Shown: in pieces, positions 24,088 through 33,270 of the stretch
Layout: each line of letters starts with the position of its first letter
How positions within the stretch are numbered: the stretch's first letter is position 1
Origin: a virus
Virus record (IMG/VR): IMGVR_UViG_3300005936_000001
Span: 62,001 to 126,000 of that record
Strand: one strand, 5' to 3'
DNA: 64,000 nt
Program-made: the position numbers and the translations under genes
The notes under the pieces: generated by a model
What the model was told of the DNA's origin: nothing
The model's input: the letters and a program-made list of their open reading frames with translations, nothing else
The model's database searches: none

Positions 24088-25314
24088 ATGAGTTATGCAA
24101 GAAAAGATGCAGGAGGAGGAAGAGAAGCCTTTGGTAATTTCACGGTGCTTTCACAGCACCCACACAGGGTCTATTCTCCTAAAAGTAGTACCGCTGGTAA
24201 ACTAACGGAAATAAAATTGTTCTGTGCTGTCGATACAGACGGGGAATTTATTCCGCAGGTAGTTCCGGTAGACGGTGATCCTATGGAAGGTATTTCAGAT
24301 GCATTCCACGCGGTTGAGTATGTAAGTTTTCTGGGATCCAGAAAATTTCAGTTTGTAACAGATACAACTGACTTCCCTGACAAAGACAGCCCTTCTAAAA
24401 TATTCTACAACAAGCTGGGTACTTTTGTAAAGGAAGAAGGAAGTAAAGCCAGGCCTGAGTGGGCTGAATGGCTAAAGTGGGGCGGTCAGGCAAGTTTACC
24501 GCTGTGTGTAATGATGGCGCAGGGTGTGCTTATTAAGCTGGACGGGGAAGCGTGTACAGATAAAAATACAGGGGCTGTTATTCAGATTGCTCCTATTATC
24601 ATGGCGTTTCAGAGATCTGCTACTATGGATATGGAAAATAAACTTATCCAGATATTAGATAAGTCACAGCCCTTATCAGCACTTAATTCAGAGATGGGTG
24701 ATATTACGACTCCTGAGACAGGAAGAACTGTTTTAGTGGATTCTTTCCTGAATGCTGAGAGCCGTAAGCGGTATACTGTAAGAGCAGGGGAACCTGTTAA
24801 ACTGGCAGATAAATATGTCAAAGAAACATTCGTACCGTGGGATAACCTGTTGAGAGTTGAATCAGCGGCATGGCAGATTGCCAGACTGTGTGAATCGTTT
24901 GACAGTGCTTCTGTGGATTATGCATTCAGGTCTGATCCTGAATATGCACAGTTCATTCCGGAACATGTAAAAGGAGCTTTTGATGGTAAACCTGCTACAG
25001 TTAATGTGCCTGGAACAACCGGACCTATTGCTGATAGTATAGGTTCTTCATCAGTTGCTGATGCGAAGCCTGTTGTAAAGCCTCCGGCACCTCCGGTAAC
25101 GCCTATTGCGACGCCTCAGGAACCTCTGGCTGTGCCGGTTGAAACACCTGCACTTAATATTATAAGTCCGTCAGAGATAGACGCTGCTCCGGTAGTTGTT
25201 AATGATGGTACCGCAAATAACGAGGATGTCAAGCCTACAGCGCTTGATGAAAATCCTATAATGAAATCTCTGATAGCCGAGAAGGAAGCGGCTCTCGCGA
25301 GAGCTAACGGTTAG
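24088..25314 (+). CDS. Candidate single-stranded DNA-binding protein (position-based)
   Basis: A 408-residue protein with a folded N-terminal part of about 300 residues and a Pro/Ala/Val-rich linker ending in an acidic tail. It lies between the DNA polymerase and the RecA/UvsX gene, where an SSB would fit, and the disordered acidic tail suits SSB-type proteins. I see no definite OB-fold motif, so the role is inference. I chose the ATG after AAGGAAAC, not the earlier frame inside the polymerase gene. Confidence 0.5.
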   Translation: MSYARKDAGGGREAFGNFTVLSQHPHRVYSPKSSTAGKLTEIKLFCAVDTDGEFIPQVVPVDGDPMEGISDAFHAVEYVSFLGSRKFQFVTDTTDFPDKDSPSKIFYNKLGTFVKEEGSKARPEWAEWLKWGGQASLPLCVMMAQGVLIKLDGEACTDKNTGAVIQIAPIIMAFQRSATMDMENKLIQILDKSQPLSALNSEMGDITTPETGRTVLVDSFLNAESRKRYTVRAGEPVKLADKYVKETFVPWDNLLRVESAAWQIARLCESFDSASVDYAFRSDPEYAQFIPEHVKGAFDGKPATVNVPGTTGPIADSIGSSSVADAKPVVKPPAPPVTPIATPQEPLAVPVETPALNIISPSEIDAAPVVVNDGTANNEDVKPTALDENPIMKSLIAEKEAALARANG

Positions 25315-25324
25315 GAGGTATATC

Positions 25325-26440
25325 ATGGTCGAAGTTAGTGCTTTTTTTCAAGGATTCCTTGATGAGGGACGCGCTAAATTCGGAGATGACAGAGTACTTG
25401 TGGGGACACAGGAGGAGGAGAACCAGGTAGGCCTGGAACTCCCCTCCTTCGCCCTGCAGTATTTGTTTCATTCGAATATAATGTCGTTAGGAAAAATAAT
25501 GGGTCTTGCGGGACCTCAGGCAAGTAGTAAAAGCGCATTCGGATTTTTTGCGATGCGTCTGGCTATAGAAGCCGGAGGAGTAGCCCACTTAATAGAAACG
25601 GAGAATAAACTTAATCTTCATTTTCTGAATTCTATTATAGGGTCTAAGAATAGAGACCGTATACGCATAGACACTGTTTCTACAGTCCAGGAAGCTCAAT
25701 TAGCAGTATCAGGAGCCTTGGCATATTATAAAAAGAATTGTCCTGAAAAGGATTTGCCTTTCGTAATATGTGTGGATAGTCTGGCAGGTAGTACTACGGA
25801 GGATATTCAGAACGATATCCGTAAAGCAGGATTTGCCGAAAGGAGTTTTCCTGAGGCGGCCCTCCTTTGGTCAAACTACTACAAGGCGTTATCCAGTGAG
25901 CTGATTAATCAGCCCATTATACTGGCGTTCACGAATCATCTTAAAGACAAGATAGATTCAACGGGTCCAGCTAAGGTTAAGACTAAGTCAGGTGGTTCAT
26001 CTCAGGACTTCCATGCGGCTCAGTATATCTATATGAATAAGATAAAGGCTATCGATCTGGTATCCAGAGAAGGTAACCTTATAGGTATGAAAGCTGAGAA
26101 GTGTGGGATGGGTCCGGCTAACAGGAAAATAAGTGTTCCTGTTCTGTGGGATTTCGATGAAGAGGACGAAGATGGAAATCCTATACAGAATACAGTATGG
26201 GACTGGCATGCGGCTACAGCCCGTCTATTGGTAGATAAACAAGTATCAGGTAGAGTGGCGAAAGCCAGTGATGTCACATGTAATGCTAATAAGTATTCTT
26301 CTCAGCGGTTAGGGAAAGTCCGGGTATCTGATACGGAACTGGGACAGACTCTGTTCGAAGACAAAGAATACATGCATGATCTGCAGAAGGCGGCAGGCTT
26401 CAGAACATGGAAGGTATTCGGCGATGGGACTCAAACCTGA
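25325..26440 (+). CDS. uvsX: RecA/UvsX-like recombinase
   Basis: A 371-residue RecA-fold ATPase. Walker A is GPQASSKS near residue 64, with an ETE motif near 92 and Walker B FVICVDSLAG near 141. A NHLKDK segment near 200 precedes a Gly/Ser-rich region where RecA has DNA-binding loop 2. It should carry out strand exchange in recombination-dependent replication with the SbcCD and UvsW-like proteins. Preceded by an AGGAGG site. Confidence 0.8.
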   Translation: MVEVSAFFQGFLDEGRAKFGDDRVLVGTQEEENQVGLELPSFALQYLFHSNIMSLGKIMGLAGPQASSKSAFGFFAMRLAIEAGGVAHLIETENKLNLHFLNSIIGSKNRDRIRIDTVSTVQEAQLAVSGALAYYKKNCPEKDLPFVICVDSLAGSTTEDIQNDIRKAGFAERSFPEAALLWSNYYKALSSELINQPIILAFTNHLKDKIDSTGPAKVKTKSGGSSQDFHAAQYIYMNKIKAIDLVSREGNLIGMKAEKCGMGPANRKISVPVLWDFDEEDEDGNPIQNTVWDWHAATARLLVDKQVSGRVAKASDVTCNANKYSSQRLGKVRVSDTELGQTLFEDKEYMHDLQKAAGFRTWKVFGDGTQT

Positions 26441-26918
26441 TAATTTCATGCAGGGGTTTGCTTCAGCTATGGAATCCAAAAAGAGTGTATCGGTCAGTGC
26501 ATATCGGAAAAAGATACTTGCTAAGTATTTCGGAAGTATACTTAAAGATGTTTCACTGATTGATATCTGGAAGGACGACAGGGTTGAAGACAAGCTGGAA
26601 GAAGTAAAGCATAGATCCGGGGATCCTTTTATTAATAAATTATTTATTAATAAGTATCCGAATCTGTATATTTATAATCTATATAAGGGAATATCTATTA
26701 CACCCTTGTGGAAGGAAATGATGTCTCTGTTAAAAACTAATGAGGAAGTAGGTATTATCTTTCCTCTTAAGTTTTGTGGGGATCATATTTTTCATAACTT
26801 CACAAGGGGCTGTGAGGAGATTCTGAAGAAACCTAGAATTATTTATCCAGGAAATTCAGGAAAAGATTTGTATATTTTGAATTTGGGTGTATTTGTAAAA
26901 GAGAACGAATTAAATTAA
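26424..26918 (+). CDS. Hypothetical protein downstream of the recombinase
   Basis: A 164-residue basic protein starting MGLKPDNFMQGFASAM, overlapping the recombinase gene by 17 nt. No recognised motif. Tight coupling suggests a recombination or replication accessory role, but there is no direct evidence. Confidence 0.6.
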   Translation: MGLKPDNFMQGFASAMESKKSVSVSAYRKKILAKYFGSILKDVSLIDIWKDDRVEDKLEEVKHRSGDPFINKLFINKYPNLYIYNLYKGISITPLWKEMMSLLKTNEEVGIIFPLKFCGDHIFHNFTRGCEEILKKPRIIYPGNSGKDLYILNLGVFVKENELN

Positions 26919-26928
26919 GGAAAGTAAT

Positions 26929-27684
26929 ATGTCAGAAGAAAAGAAACAAGAAGCTGCAGTAGTAGAGCCGGGCGATGATAAATCTAAAGGCTCATTTAAA
27001 GGCTGGGATGAAATGGTGGAGTACTTCAAAACTAATATTGAAGGTATTTCTAAATCGACTCTCAGAGTATGTTGGGAAATGGGATATGAAACTAATCTCA
27101 TTAAAGAAGCTGCAGTATACGGGGAAAAGACGATTGAAAATTTTGCTGAACAGCTGGAACTTCCGGATATGAATGTTAAACGTTTATACCGGTATGCACA
27201 GTTTGCTAAGGAATACAGTCGTAAGGAACTTGATTCTGCTATGGATAAGAAACATATCGGTTGGGGTATTATCAATAAACTTATCTCGGTTAAAGATAAA
27301 GAGGATCGTATTGATTTCGAAAATAAGATCGCCGAGGAAAGTATCAGACCTTCAGAACTGGAACAGGAACTCAGTGAGTATATGAATAGACTGAATCCTC
27401 CGGAAGATGGTGGTGGAAATACAGCCCCTACAGAAGGAACTGAAGAACATTCGGAAGCGAGACGCAGTTATACTAATAATTGTAAAAAGATAACCGCGAC
27501 CCTTGAAATTATTAAAAACACAATACCTCTGGCGGCTAAGGACATGACTGATTTAAATGAAATAGCTGGCAACGAGGAGAAATATTCGAAAGCTCTGGAT
27601 ATTGTGTTTAGTCTTAGGGAAGTATCGGAGGAAGTTCTTCCGTCTCTAAGGGCTCTGCATAAACAGGCTACCGGAATAGCTTAA
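26929..27684 (+). CDS. Putative DNA-associated protein resembling DUF1016/DUF3102 N-termini
   Basis: A 251-residue acidic protein. Residues about 45-130 (WEMGYETNLI, YGEKTIENFAEQL, VKRLYRYAQFAKEY) resemble the helical N-terminal module of DUF1016/DUF3102-type proteins, which often accompanies DNA-acting enzymes. The nuclease part of DUF1016 is absent. The C-terminus is helical. The likeness is by eye and only moderate. Confidence 0.5.
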   Translation: MSEEKKQEAAVVEPGDDKSKGSFKGWDEMVEYFKTNIEGISKSTLRVCWEMGYETNLIKEAAVYGEKTIENFAEQLELPDMNVKRLYRYAQFAKEYSRKELDSAMDKKHIGWGIINKLISVKDKEDRIDFENKIAEESIRPSELEQELSEYMNRLNPPEDGGGNTAPTEGTEEHSEARRSYTNNCKKITATLEIIKNTIPLAAKDMTDLNEIAGNEEKYSKALDIVFSLREVSEEVLPSLRALHKQATGIA

Positions 27685-27696
27685 AGGAATACGAAG

Positions 27697-28131
27697 ATGT
27701 CGCGAACCGCTCTGAGAAGGTGTTTATACAAAGATTGCGGAGAACTGTTTTCAAGCAGTTCTCCCGCAGAGCGGGTTTGTAGACTGTGTCGTAAAAAACA
27801 TAAAGCTAAACGTAAAGGGTCTGTGAATATGGATACAATAGCTGTTAATAACGATATGGAAAGACATATGACTTCTGTGGAGTTGTATGGGACTTCCGGA
27901 TATAAGGATCCTGTTTCGTTCGGAGATGATGTTTATAAATTTCTAGATGATGAAACATGTTCTGATTTTGATGATAGTGAGATATACAATGAGATAGATG
28001 GTCATAAGAAAGATTATGATTATAACAGTGTTCCTGATAAGAAGGAAGACGAGAAATATGTAGAAAAATTTGAAAAGAAAATTATAAAAAGGTTGACTGT
28101 AAAAATTAAAGACGATGCGTTTGAATTCTGA
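27697..28131 (+). CDS. Zinc-finger protein with acidic tail
   Basis: A 144-residue protein with CLYKDCG and CRLCRKKH near the N-terminus, a probable zinc finger followed by a basic patch (KKHKAKRKG), then a very acidic Asp/Tyr-rich tail. The basic finger could bind nucleic acid. It overlaps the next gene by 17 nt. Confidence 0.6.
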   Translation: MSRTALRRCLYKDCGELFSSSSPAERVCRLCRKKHKAKRKGSVNMDTIAVNNDMERHMTSVELYGTSGYKDPVSFGDDVYKFLDDETCSDFDDSEIYNEIDGHKKDYDYNSVPDKKEDEKYVEKFEKKIIKRLTVKIKDDAFEF

Positions 28132-29098
28132 TGAAAAGAATCTACATATATTTGACGAAGTAAGTTCCCCCCGCTTTCACCCGGAAAAAGGTACTATACC
28201 CTTATTGGTGGAAGCCCCCTCTTTTTCTCTTTCTAAGCTGTCTAAAATACGCTTAAGTGTATATTCAGACTTACTTATGAATAGGGATAAGTTTGATCGT
28301 ATAGTTACTCCAGGCACATGTGAGAAAATATCTAAGTGCATGTGCCACACTCTTAATTACCCTCTTAATAAATTCACAACGATATATAATTCTCTGTATA
28401 GATCTTTTCTGATGCGGGAAGTTAATCCGAAATCTTTATTTCAGATGGCTGTTCGTATATCAGGAAATATGGAATATATCAGGAGCGATAAGGTTATTCC
28501 AGTATGGATGGATACAAATATACCGGTGTGGGTACCTGTGGAGGTATTAGGAAGTACAGAATTCTATGGGATGTATAGAGGTAAGGAACTTACAGTTTTT
28601 GTAACGGCAGGTATACCTGCCGGAATGTCTGTAATACAGAAGATGTCTAACAAGTTTATAAAGTATATGCTTCGTGAGATAGGGTATCCTAAATATGCTC
28701 AGTTTGATGCAGGTGAAGCGTACAACACACGGTTCACATGTAATCTTGTGAAGAATAAGGGGGCTGCTAAAATGGTAGCCTTCAGTGTATCTAATTCTCA
28801 GAAGAAGCATAACAATACTTTATATCATATAAGACATGGGGATTGTAATATAGAATGTGTAGATTGTTTAAATGGGCTGGATGAGTGCCCCGGAGCTTTA
28901 CACAAGGTAACCTATATTCTAGGGAACTGTGCGGAAGGGCATCCTGGGGTTATGAAGCCGGGCAATGAAACATGTAATCAATGTATTGAAACAGATCGCT
29001 GGTTAGAAGCTAAGGATTTGTTTGAAAAAAGAAAGGTAGTAAATAATGGCGAAAAAGAAAAAGAAGTCGGAGACGTCGTACATGCGTGTACGTCCTAA
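28115..29098 (+). CDS. Hypothetical protein with C-terminal Cys cluster
   Basis: A 327-residue protein. The C-terminal region carries CNIECVDCLNGLDECPG near residue 245 and a further CNQC near 290, suggesting a metal-binding domain. The rest shows no motif I recognise. It overlaps both neighbours, including 53 nt with the next gene. Confidence 0.6.
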   Translation: MRLNSDEKNLHIFDEVSSPRFHPEKGTIPLLVEAPSFSLSKLSKIRLSVYSDLLMNRDKFDRIVTPGTCEKISKCMCHTLNYPLNKFTTIYNSLYRSFLMREVNPKSLFQMAVRISGNMEYIRSDKVIPVWMDTNIPVWVPVEVLGSTEFYGMYRGKELTVFVTAGIPAGMSVIQKMSNKFIKYMLREIGYPKYAQFDAGEAYNTRFTCNLVKNKGAAKMVAFSVSNSQKKHNNTLYHIRHGDCNIECVDCLNGLDECPGALHKVTYILGNCAEGHPGVMKPGNETCNQCIETDRWLEAKDLFEKRKVVNNGEKEKEVGDVVHACTS

Positions 29099-29606
29099 GG
29101 ACAAAGGTAATATAGCCTTCTATGCTCCTGCTGCAGATATAACACAAGGCATGCGGGGAGTTTTGAGTTCTGCGTTTAAAATATTCAAGGATATGAATGA
29201 GGGAGAAAATAAAGATCACGACGCAGCCCGACAGATGTCTAGAGATTTGGCGTATTTTATGAAATCAGCAGTGTTGTCGGATAAGACATGGGCAGATGAC
29301 GGACTTCCTCAACTGGAATTTCTGTTTAATAGAATGCACCCGATGGATGCTTCGGAATTTCTATATAAATTCTTTATATGTATGATGGATTTCTATTGGC
29401 ACAGTATGCGTCTGACGACGGATGCTCCGGAAATAAACCCTGCTAAGATGGAGGAAGCTGTTCAGCTATCTCTGGTACTAAGAACTATGCCTAAAGAATT
29501 AAGGGATGCGTACCTGGATCATCTTAACACATATAATATATTACCTCCGGTATTTAAAGAAGGTGCATTATTTAATTACGGAAAGGTGGATAAAGATGAT
29601 AATTAG
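29046..29606 (+). CDS. Hypothetical protein with Lys-rich N-terminus
   Basis: A 186-residue, mostly helical protein starting MAKKKKKSETSYM. The basic N-terminus suggests nucleic acid contact. It starts inside the previous gene and ends 11 nt into the next. No family recognised. Confidence 0.6.
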   Translation: MAKKKKKSETSYMRVRPKDKGNIAFYAPAADITQGMRGVLSSAFKIFKDMNEGENKDHDAARQMSRDLAYFMKSAVLSDKTWADDGLPQLEFLFNRMHPMDASEFLYKFFICMMDFYWHSMRLTTDAPEINPAKMEEAVQLSLVLRTMPKELRDAYLDHLNTYNILPPVFKEGALFNYGKVDKDDN

Positions 29607-29883
29607 CGATTGTGTATTTACACAGGTGCAGAAGAATGTACCGAGAGGTGTCATATGCGATATATGTCAAAAAGCATATATGCATAACGATATTGAGGAC
29701 AGTATGGAGCTACAGGACTTTCTGCATATAAATTTTATATGTGGTTGTAATTCTGTATTCGGAGACGGTCATAGAGTGGAAGCTGATATATGCCAACATT
29801 GCCTGAAGAAAAAAATGGGTGAGTATATGATAATAACTGATTATATGAAGACTGAGCTGAAGGAGACTATTGATGAAGACTGA
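29596..29883 (+). CDS. Zinc-binding protein with FGDGHRVEADICQHC motif
   Basis: A 95-residue protein. CDIC near residue 20, the phrase MELQDFLHINF, and a C-terminal DICQHCLKKKMGEY match a small zinc protein type that I recall from many proteobacterial and phage genomes, usually without a function. The ATG overlaps the upstream gene; a longer frame begins inside that gene and was not chosen. Confidence 0.65.
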   Translation: MIISDCVFTQVQKNVPRGVICDICQKAYMHNDIEDSMELQDFLHINFICGCNSVFGDGHRVEADICQHCLKKKMGEYMIITDYMKTELKETIDED

Positions 29884-30649
29884 GGATATTATAGGAAGTG
29901 TAGCGGAATATTTTGAGAACAACCCCGACTCATGTCTTATAACATGGAAAGGGGTAGCTCCTCTTAACGATAGCTTCTACAGACTGAACATGGTCTTCGT
30001 ATATGTGACGTTCTTATATAAAGGAACAGTGATGGCCCGTAAGATAGCCGGAACTACCCAGCGTATAGATAAGACTAAGAAGATTATATTCAGTACTGAC
30101 CTTCTGCGGGCTGTTAACAAACAGAACAGTAGAAAGAGAGTTGTTATGCCTGCTGATCTATATGTCGGTGAGGATGCTTATCCCGCGGGGCTTATAAAGA
30201 ACGTGGAGTATGGCAGTCTTCCTTATCAGCTGAGTGACGTAAGATCCGGAGATATAAACATCCTTCGTGTATTGAGACTGATGGTGGAGTCAGAGAATAA
30301 GATAGCGACAGATAGGGTAGTACCTCCGTCTTTTTACCTTTCAGCATACGAGAAAGAAGTATATTTTCCAAGACCTTCAGGAGATCTGATAAACATACTT
30401 AAATCCAGTTCCAATTTTAAACCGGAGGATTCACTCCAGAGAAACTTTGAGAACTGTTTTGAAGATTGTTTTACCAAGCTCGAAGATGATAGGTGGCTTG
30501 TGAACTTCAATTGGGTCACAGGTAAAGGAATCCCGTATATGGATCTGGACAGTCTGTTCGAGGTATACGAATATAAAGGAAGTGCGGAAAAACTGGATTA
30601 TGAGGATGATAATTTTATATTCCACATATCCGGATCTTTAAATCGATAG
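29873..30649 (+). CDS. Hypothetical protein
   Basis: A 258-residue protein starting MKTEDIIGSVAEYF after an AAGGAG site within the previous gene. Mixed alpha/beta composition with an acidic C-terminus. It ends the long replication-side operon. I do not recognise it. Confidence 0.6.
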   Translation: MKTEDIIGSVAEYFENNPDSCLITWKGVAPLNDSFYRLNMVFVYVTFLYKGTVMARKIAGTTQRIDKTKKIIFSTDLLRAVNKQNSRKRVVMPADLYVGEDAYPAGLIKNVEYGSLPYQLSDVRSGDINILRVLRLMVESENKIATDRVVPPSFYLSAYEKEVYFPRPSGDLINILKSSSNFKPEDSLQRNFENCFEDCFTKLEDDRWLVNFNWVTGKGIPYMDLDSLFEVYEYKGSAEKLDYEDDNFIFHISGSLNR

Positions 30650-30678
30650 TATATAATAAACATATAAGGTAACAAATA

Positions 30679-31335
30679 ATGAATATAAGACAGGCGAAAG
30701 AGATTACAGGGGGGCTGGGGAATCCTTCCAAGATGCCGGGTTATAGTTATAATCTACCCACATCACATTGCCCTACTGGAAAATATCTACGGAAAGTAAA
30801 AGAATCCGTATGTTATAGTTGTTATGCGTGTAAAGGCAGATATCGTTTTAAGAACGTTCAGAACGCCCTCTCGCGTCGATTAGCGGCAATCAGGTATCCT
30901 GAATGGGTGGATGCTATGTCGTTCCTTATAACGCACTACTGTGCTAAAGTACCCTATTTCAGATTTCATGATAGCGGGGACCTGCAGGACAAGGCACATC
31001 TGGAAAGGATTCTGGAGGTATGTAATAACTGTAAGGATATACATTTTTGGCTTCCTACACTGGAGCACAATACAGTGTACTTTACATTTGCGGATAAGGA
31101 AATACCTGACAATCTGAATATCAGGCTGAGTACTGCGATGGTGAATGATGCTCCTCTGGATAATGTGATGGAGTTTGTTACCAGAAAGGGTGCGTCTTCC
31201 TCTTCTGTGGCATCGGATATATCGATATATCCTAAGACAATAATATGTCCTGCTACAATGAATCATACTGACTGCGGAGCATGCCGAAGATGCTGGGATA
31301 GTGATTTCAAGCATGTGATATATATGAAACATTAA
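30679..31335 (+). CDS. GP88-like Cys-rich phage protein
   Basis: A 218-residue protein. SHCPTGKYL, CYSCYACKGRY near residue 48, RFHDSGDL near 95 and HFWLPT near 119 follow the pattern of the phage Gene product 88 family, and the C-terminus adds CGACRRCW. The family's biochemical role is not known to me; the Cys pattern suggests an iron-sulfur or zinc site. It starts a new block after a 29-nt gap. Confidence 0.65.
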   Translation: MNIRQAKEITGGLGNPSKMPGYSYNLPTSHCPTGKYLRKVKESVCYSCYACKGRYRFKNVQNALSRRLAAIRYPEWVDAMSFLITHYCAKVPYFRFHDSGDLQDKAHLERILEVCNNCKDIHFWLPTLEHNTVYFTFADKEIPDNLNIRLSTAMVNDAPLDNVMEFVTRKGASSSSVASDISIYPKTIICPATMNHTDCGACRRCWDSDFKHVIYMKH

Positions 31336-31354
31336 CAGGGATAGCGGGGCATTT

Positions 31355-31534
31355 ATGATACTTACAGCTGAAATAGATATAGACAGTACAGATGGAACAG
31401 CCGTATCGGAGTGGGAGGTGATGCGGGCTGTTGAAGAAGAAATAGATAAAGTTTTAGACAATGTAAAAATATATGATACCGAGCTCGGAAGAGATATTCC
31501 GATGTGTGGTAGCATAACTATAAAGGAAAATTAA
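31355..31534 (+). CDS. Small acidic hypothetical protein
   Basis: A 59-residue protein starting MILTAEIDIDSTDG, with an AGCGGGG-type site upstream, ending 1 nt before the next start. Predicted beta-alpha-beta. Function unknown. Confidence 0.55.
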   Translation: MILTAEIDIDSTDGTAVSEWEVMRAVEEEIDKVLDNVKIYDTELGRDIPMCGSITIKEN

Positions 31535-31535
31535 G

Positions 31536-32021
31536 ATGGGTTATACAACAGATTTCAGAGGAATGTTTAATCTGGATAAGAAATTAAGACCAGAGCATAA
31601 CGCTTATTTACATGCCTTCTCTGATATACGGCATATGAAAAGAGATGTCAAGCAACTTAGAAAGTTGAAGGACCCTCTCCGGACAGCTGTTAATTTGGGG
31701 CTGGGTGTGGATGGTGAGTTTTTTATAGGAACAGGTGGATTAGCTGGTGAGCAGCTTGAATCTGTTCTGGAGAATAATAACCCGGGAGGAACACAACCGG
31801 GGCTGTGGTGTAGCTGGGTGCCTACTGAGGAAGAAGATGGTATAGAATGGAACTATGCAGAAAAGTTCTATGATTATACAGAGTGGATGCAGTACATAAT
31901 TGATAAGTTTATAAAACGCTGGGGGTATGTGCTTAACGGAGAAGTTGAATGGCGCGGTGAAGAATGGGAAGATACCGGTACGATAATTGTTACAGATAAT
32001 GTGATGAATGTAAATTATTAA
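31536..32021 (+). CDS. Conserved phage hypothetical protein (MGYTTDF type)
   Basis: A 161-residue protein starting MGYTTDFRGMFNLDKKL. I recall this N-terminus and the LHAFSDIRHMKRD stretch from hypothetical proteins of many unrelated phages. Trp and acidic residues dominate the C-terminal half. Function unknown. Confidence 0.65.
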   Translation: MGYTTDFRGMFNLDKKLRPEHNAYLHAFSDIRHMKRDVKQLRKLKDPLRTAVNLGLGVDGEFFIGTGGLAGEQLESVLENNNPGGTQPGLWCSWVPTEEEDGIEWNYAEKFYDYTEWMQYIIDKFIKRWGYVLNGEVEWRGEEWEDTGTIIVTDNVMNVNY

Positions 32022-32037
32022 ATAAGAGATATATGAA

Positions 32038-32637
32038 ATGGGTAAGATATTGGTAGCATGTGAGGAAAGCCAAGTTGTTACACAAGCGTTTCGCAAGCTG
32101 GGGCATGAAGCATATTCATGCGATATAATAGAGTGTAGTGAAGGAGGAAATCCTGATTGGCATTTTCAACAGGATGTGACACCTTTACTTAAAGAGGAGT
32201 GGGATGTGATTCTCGCTTTTCCTCCCTGCACTCATCTAGCATGCAGCGGTGCGGCATGGTTTAAACAAAAGAGAGCGGATGGACGACAGCAACAAGGTAT
32301 AGATTTCTTTATGAAATTTACTAATGTCAACTGTCCCTTAACAGTTATTGAAAATCCTATTGGAATAATGTCTACACACTACCGTAAGCCGGATCAGATT
32401 ATCCAGCCATGGCAGTTCGGACATCCGGAAAGTAAGGCTACCTGTCTATGGTTGAAAGGTCTACCTAAACTGGTCCCTACTAATATAGTCAAAGAGGAGA
32501 TGGAGAAACTGCCTAAAAATAAACAGCAGAGACTGCATTACCTACCTCCGTCACCGGAAAGGGCTAAGCTGAGAAGCAAGACTTTTCAAGGTGTAGCGGA
32601 TGCGTTGGCTAACCAGTATGGAAAATTGATAACTTAA
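32038..32637 (+). CDS. DNA cytosine methyltransferase-like protein (compact)
   Basis: A 199-residue protein. An N-terminal VACEESQVVTQAF segment looks like the SAM-binding motif I region, and FPPCTHLACSGAAWF near residue 60 matches the catalytic PPC loop of C5-cytosine methyltransferases, with VIENPIG near 103 as the ENV-type motif. It is much shorter than classical enzymes and lacks a clear target recognition domain, so the substrate is uncertain. Confidence 0.65.
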   Translation: MGKILVACEESQVVTQAFRKLGHEAYSCDIIECSEGGNPDWHFQQDVTPLLKEEWDVILAFPPCTHLACSGAAWFKQKRADGRQQQGIDFFMKFTNVNCPLTVIENPIGIMSTHYRKPDQIIQPWQFGHPESKATCLWLKGLPKLVPTNIVKEEMEKLPKNKQQRLHYLPPSPERAKLRSKTFQGVADALANQYGKLIT

Positions 32638-32651
32638 ATAAGAGATATATA

Positions 32652-33269
32652 ATGATAAAAATATTGAATAATTATTCTGGAATTGGAGGAAATAGGAAGT
32701 TGTGGGGCGAAGGTGTTGAGGTGACAGCTGTAGAGATGAATGAAGACATAGCTGGTTTTTATCATACACAGTTTCCTGAGGACACAATAGTTATAGGGGA
32801 CGCACATGAGTATTTGAGACTGCATTATAAAGAATATGATTTCATATGGAGCAGTCCCCCGTGTCAGAGTCATTCGTCTTTCCGGCAGAATATATGTGTA
32901 CGGTATAGAGGTACGGAACCTAAATATCCAGATATGCAGTTATACGAGGAGATACTATTTCTGAAGTATAATGCTAATTGTCCGTGGGTTGTGGAGAATG
33001 TGAAACCTTATTATACTCCCCTGATCGAACCGGATAAGGTTCTGCAGAGACACCTGTTCTGGTGTAACTTTTCTATTGGGGATAAGTCTTTTGCTAAGGA
33101 TAATATAAGGAAAGCACAGATACCTGACCTACAGGATAAGTATGGTTTCGACCTATCGGAATATAAAATTAAGAATAAGAGGCAGGTACTGAGGAATTGT
33201 GTACTGCCTGAACTCGGTAAGTATATATACGATTGTATGGAAGCTGAGTTTTATAATAATAGAGGATAA
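32652..33269 (+). CDS. C5-cytosine DNA methyltransferase-like protein
   Basis: A 205-residue protein with YSGIGGNR near residue 8 (SAM binding), SSPPCQSHSSF near 67 (catalytic Cys in PPCQS) and VVENVKPYY near 112 (ENV motif). The order matches Dcm-type enzymes, though compact. A second methyltransferase-like gene precedes it, 14 nt away. Together they may protect phage DNA from restriction. A role in base hypermodification is an alternative. Confidence 0.75.
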   Translation: MIKILNNYSGIGGNRKLWGEGVEVTAVEMNEDIAGFYHTQFPEDTIVIGDAHEYLRLHYKEYDFIWSSPPCQSHSSFRQNICVRYRGTEPKYPDMQLYEEILFLKYNANCPWVVENVKPYYTPLIEPDKVLQRHLFWCNFSIGDKSFAKDNIRKAQIPDLQDKYGFDLSEYKIKNKRQVLRNCVLPELGKYIYDCMEAEFYNNRG

Positions 33270-33270
33270 T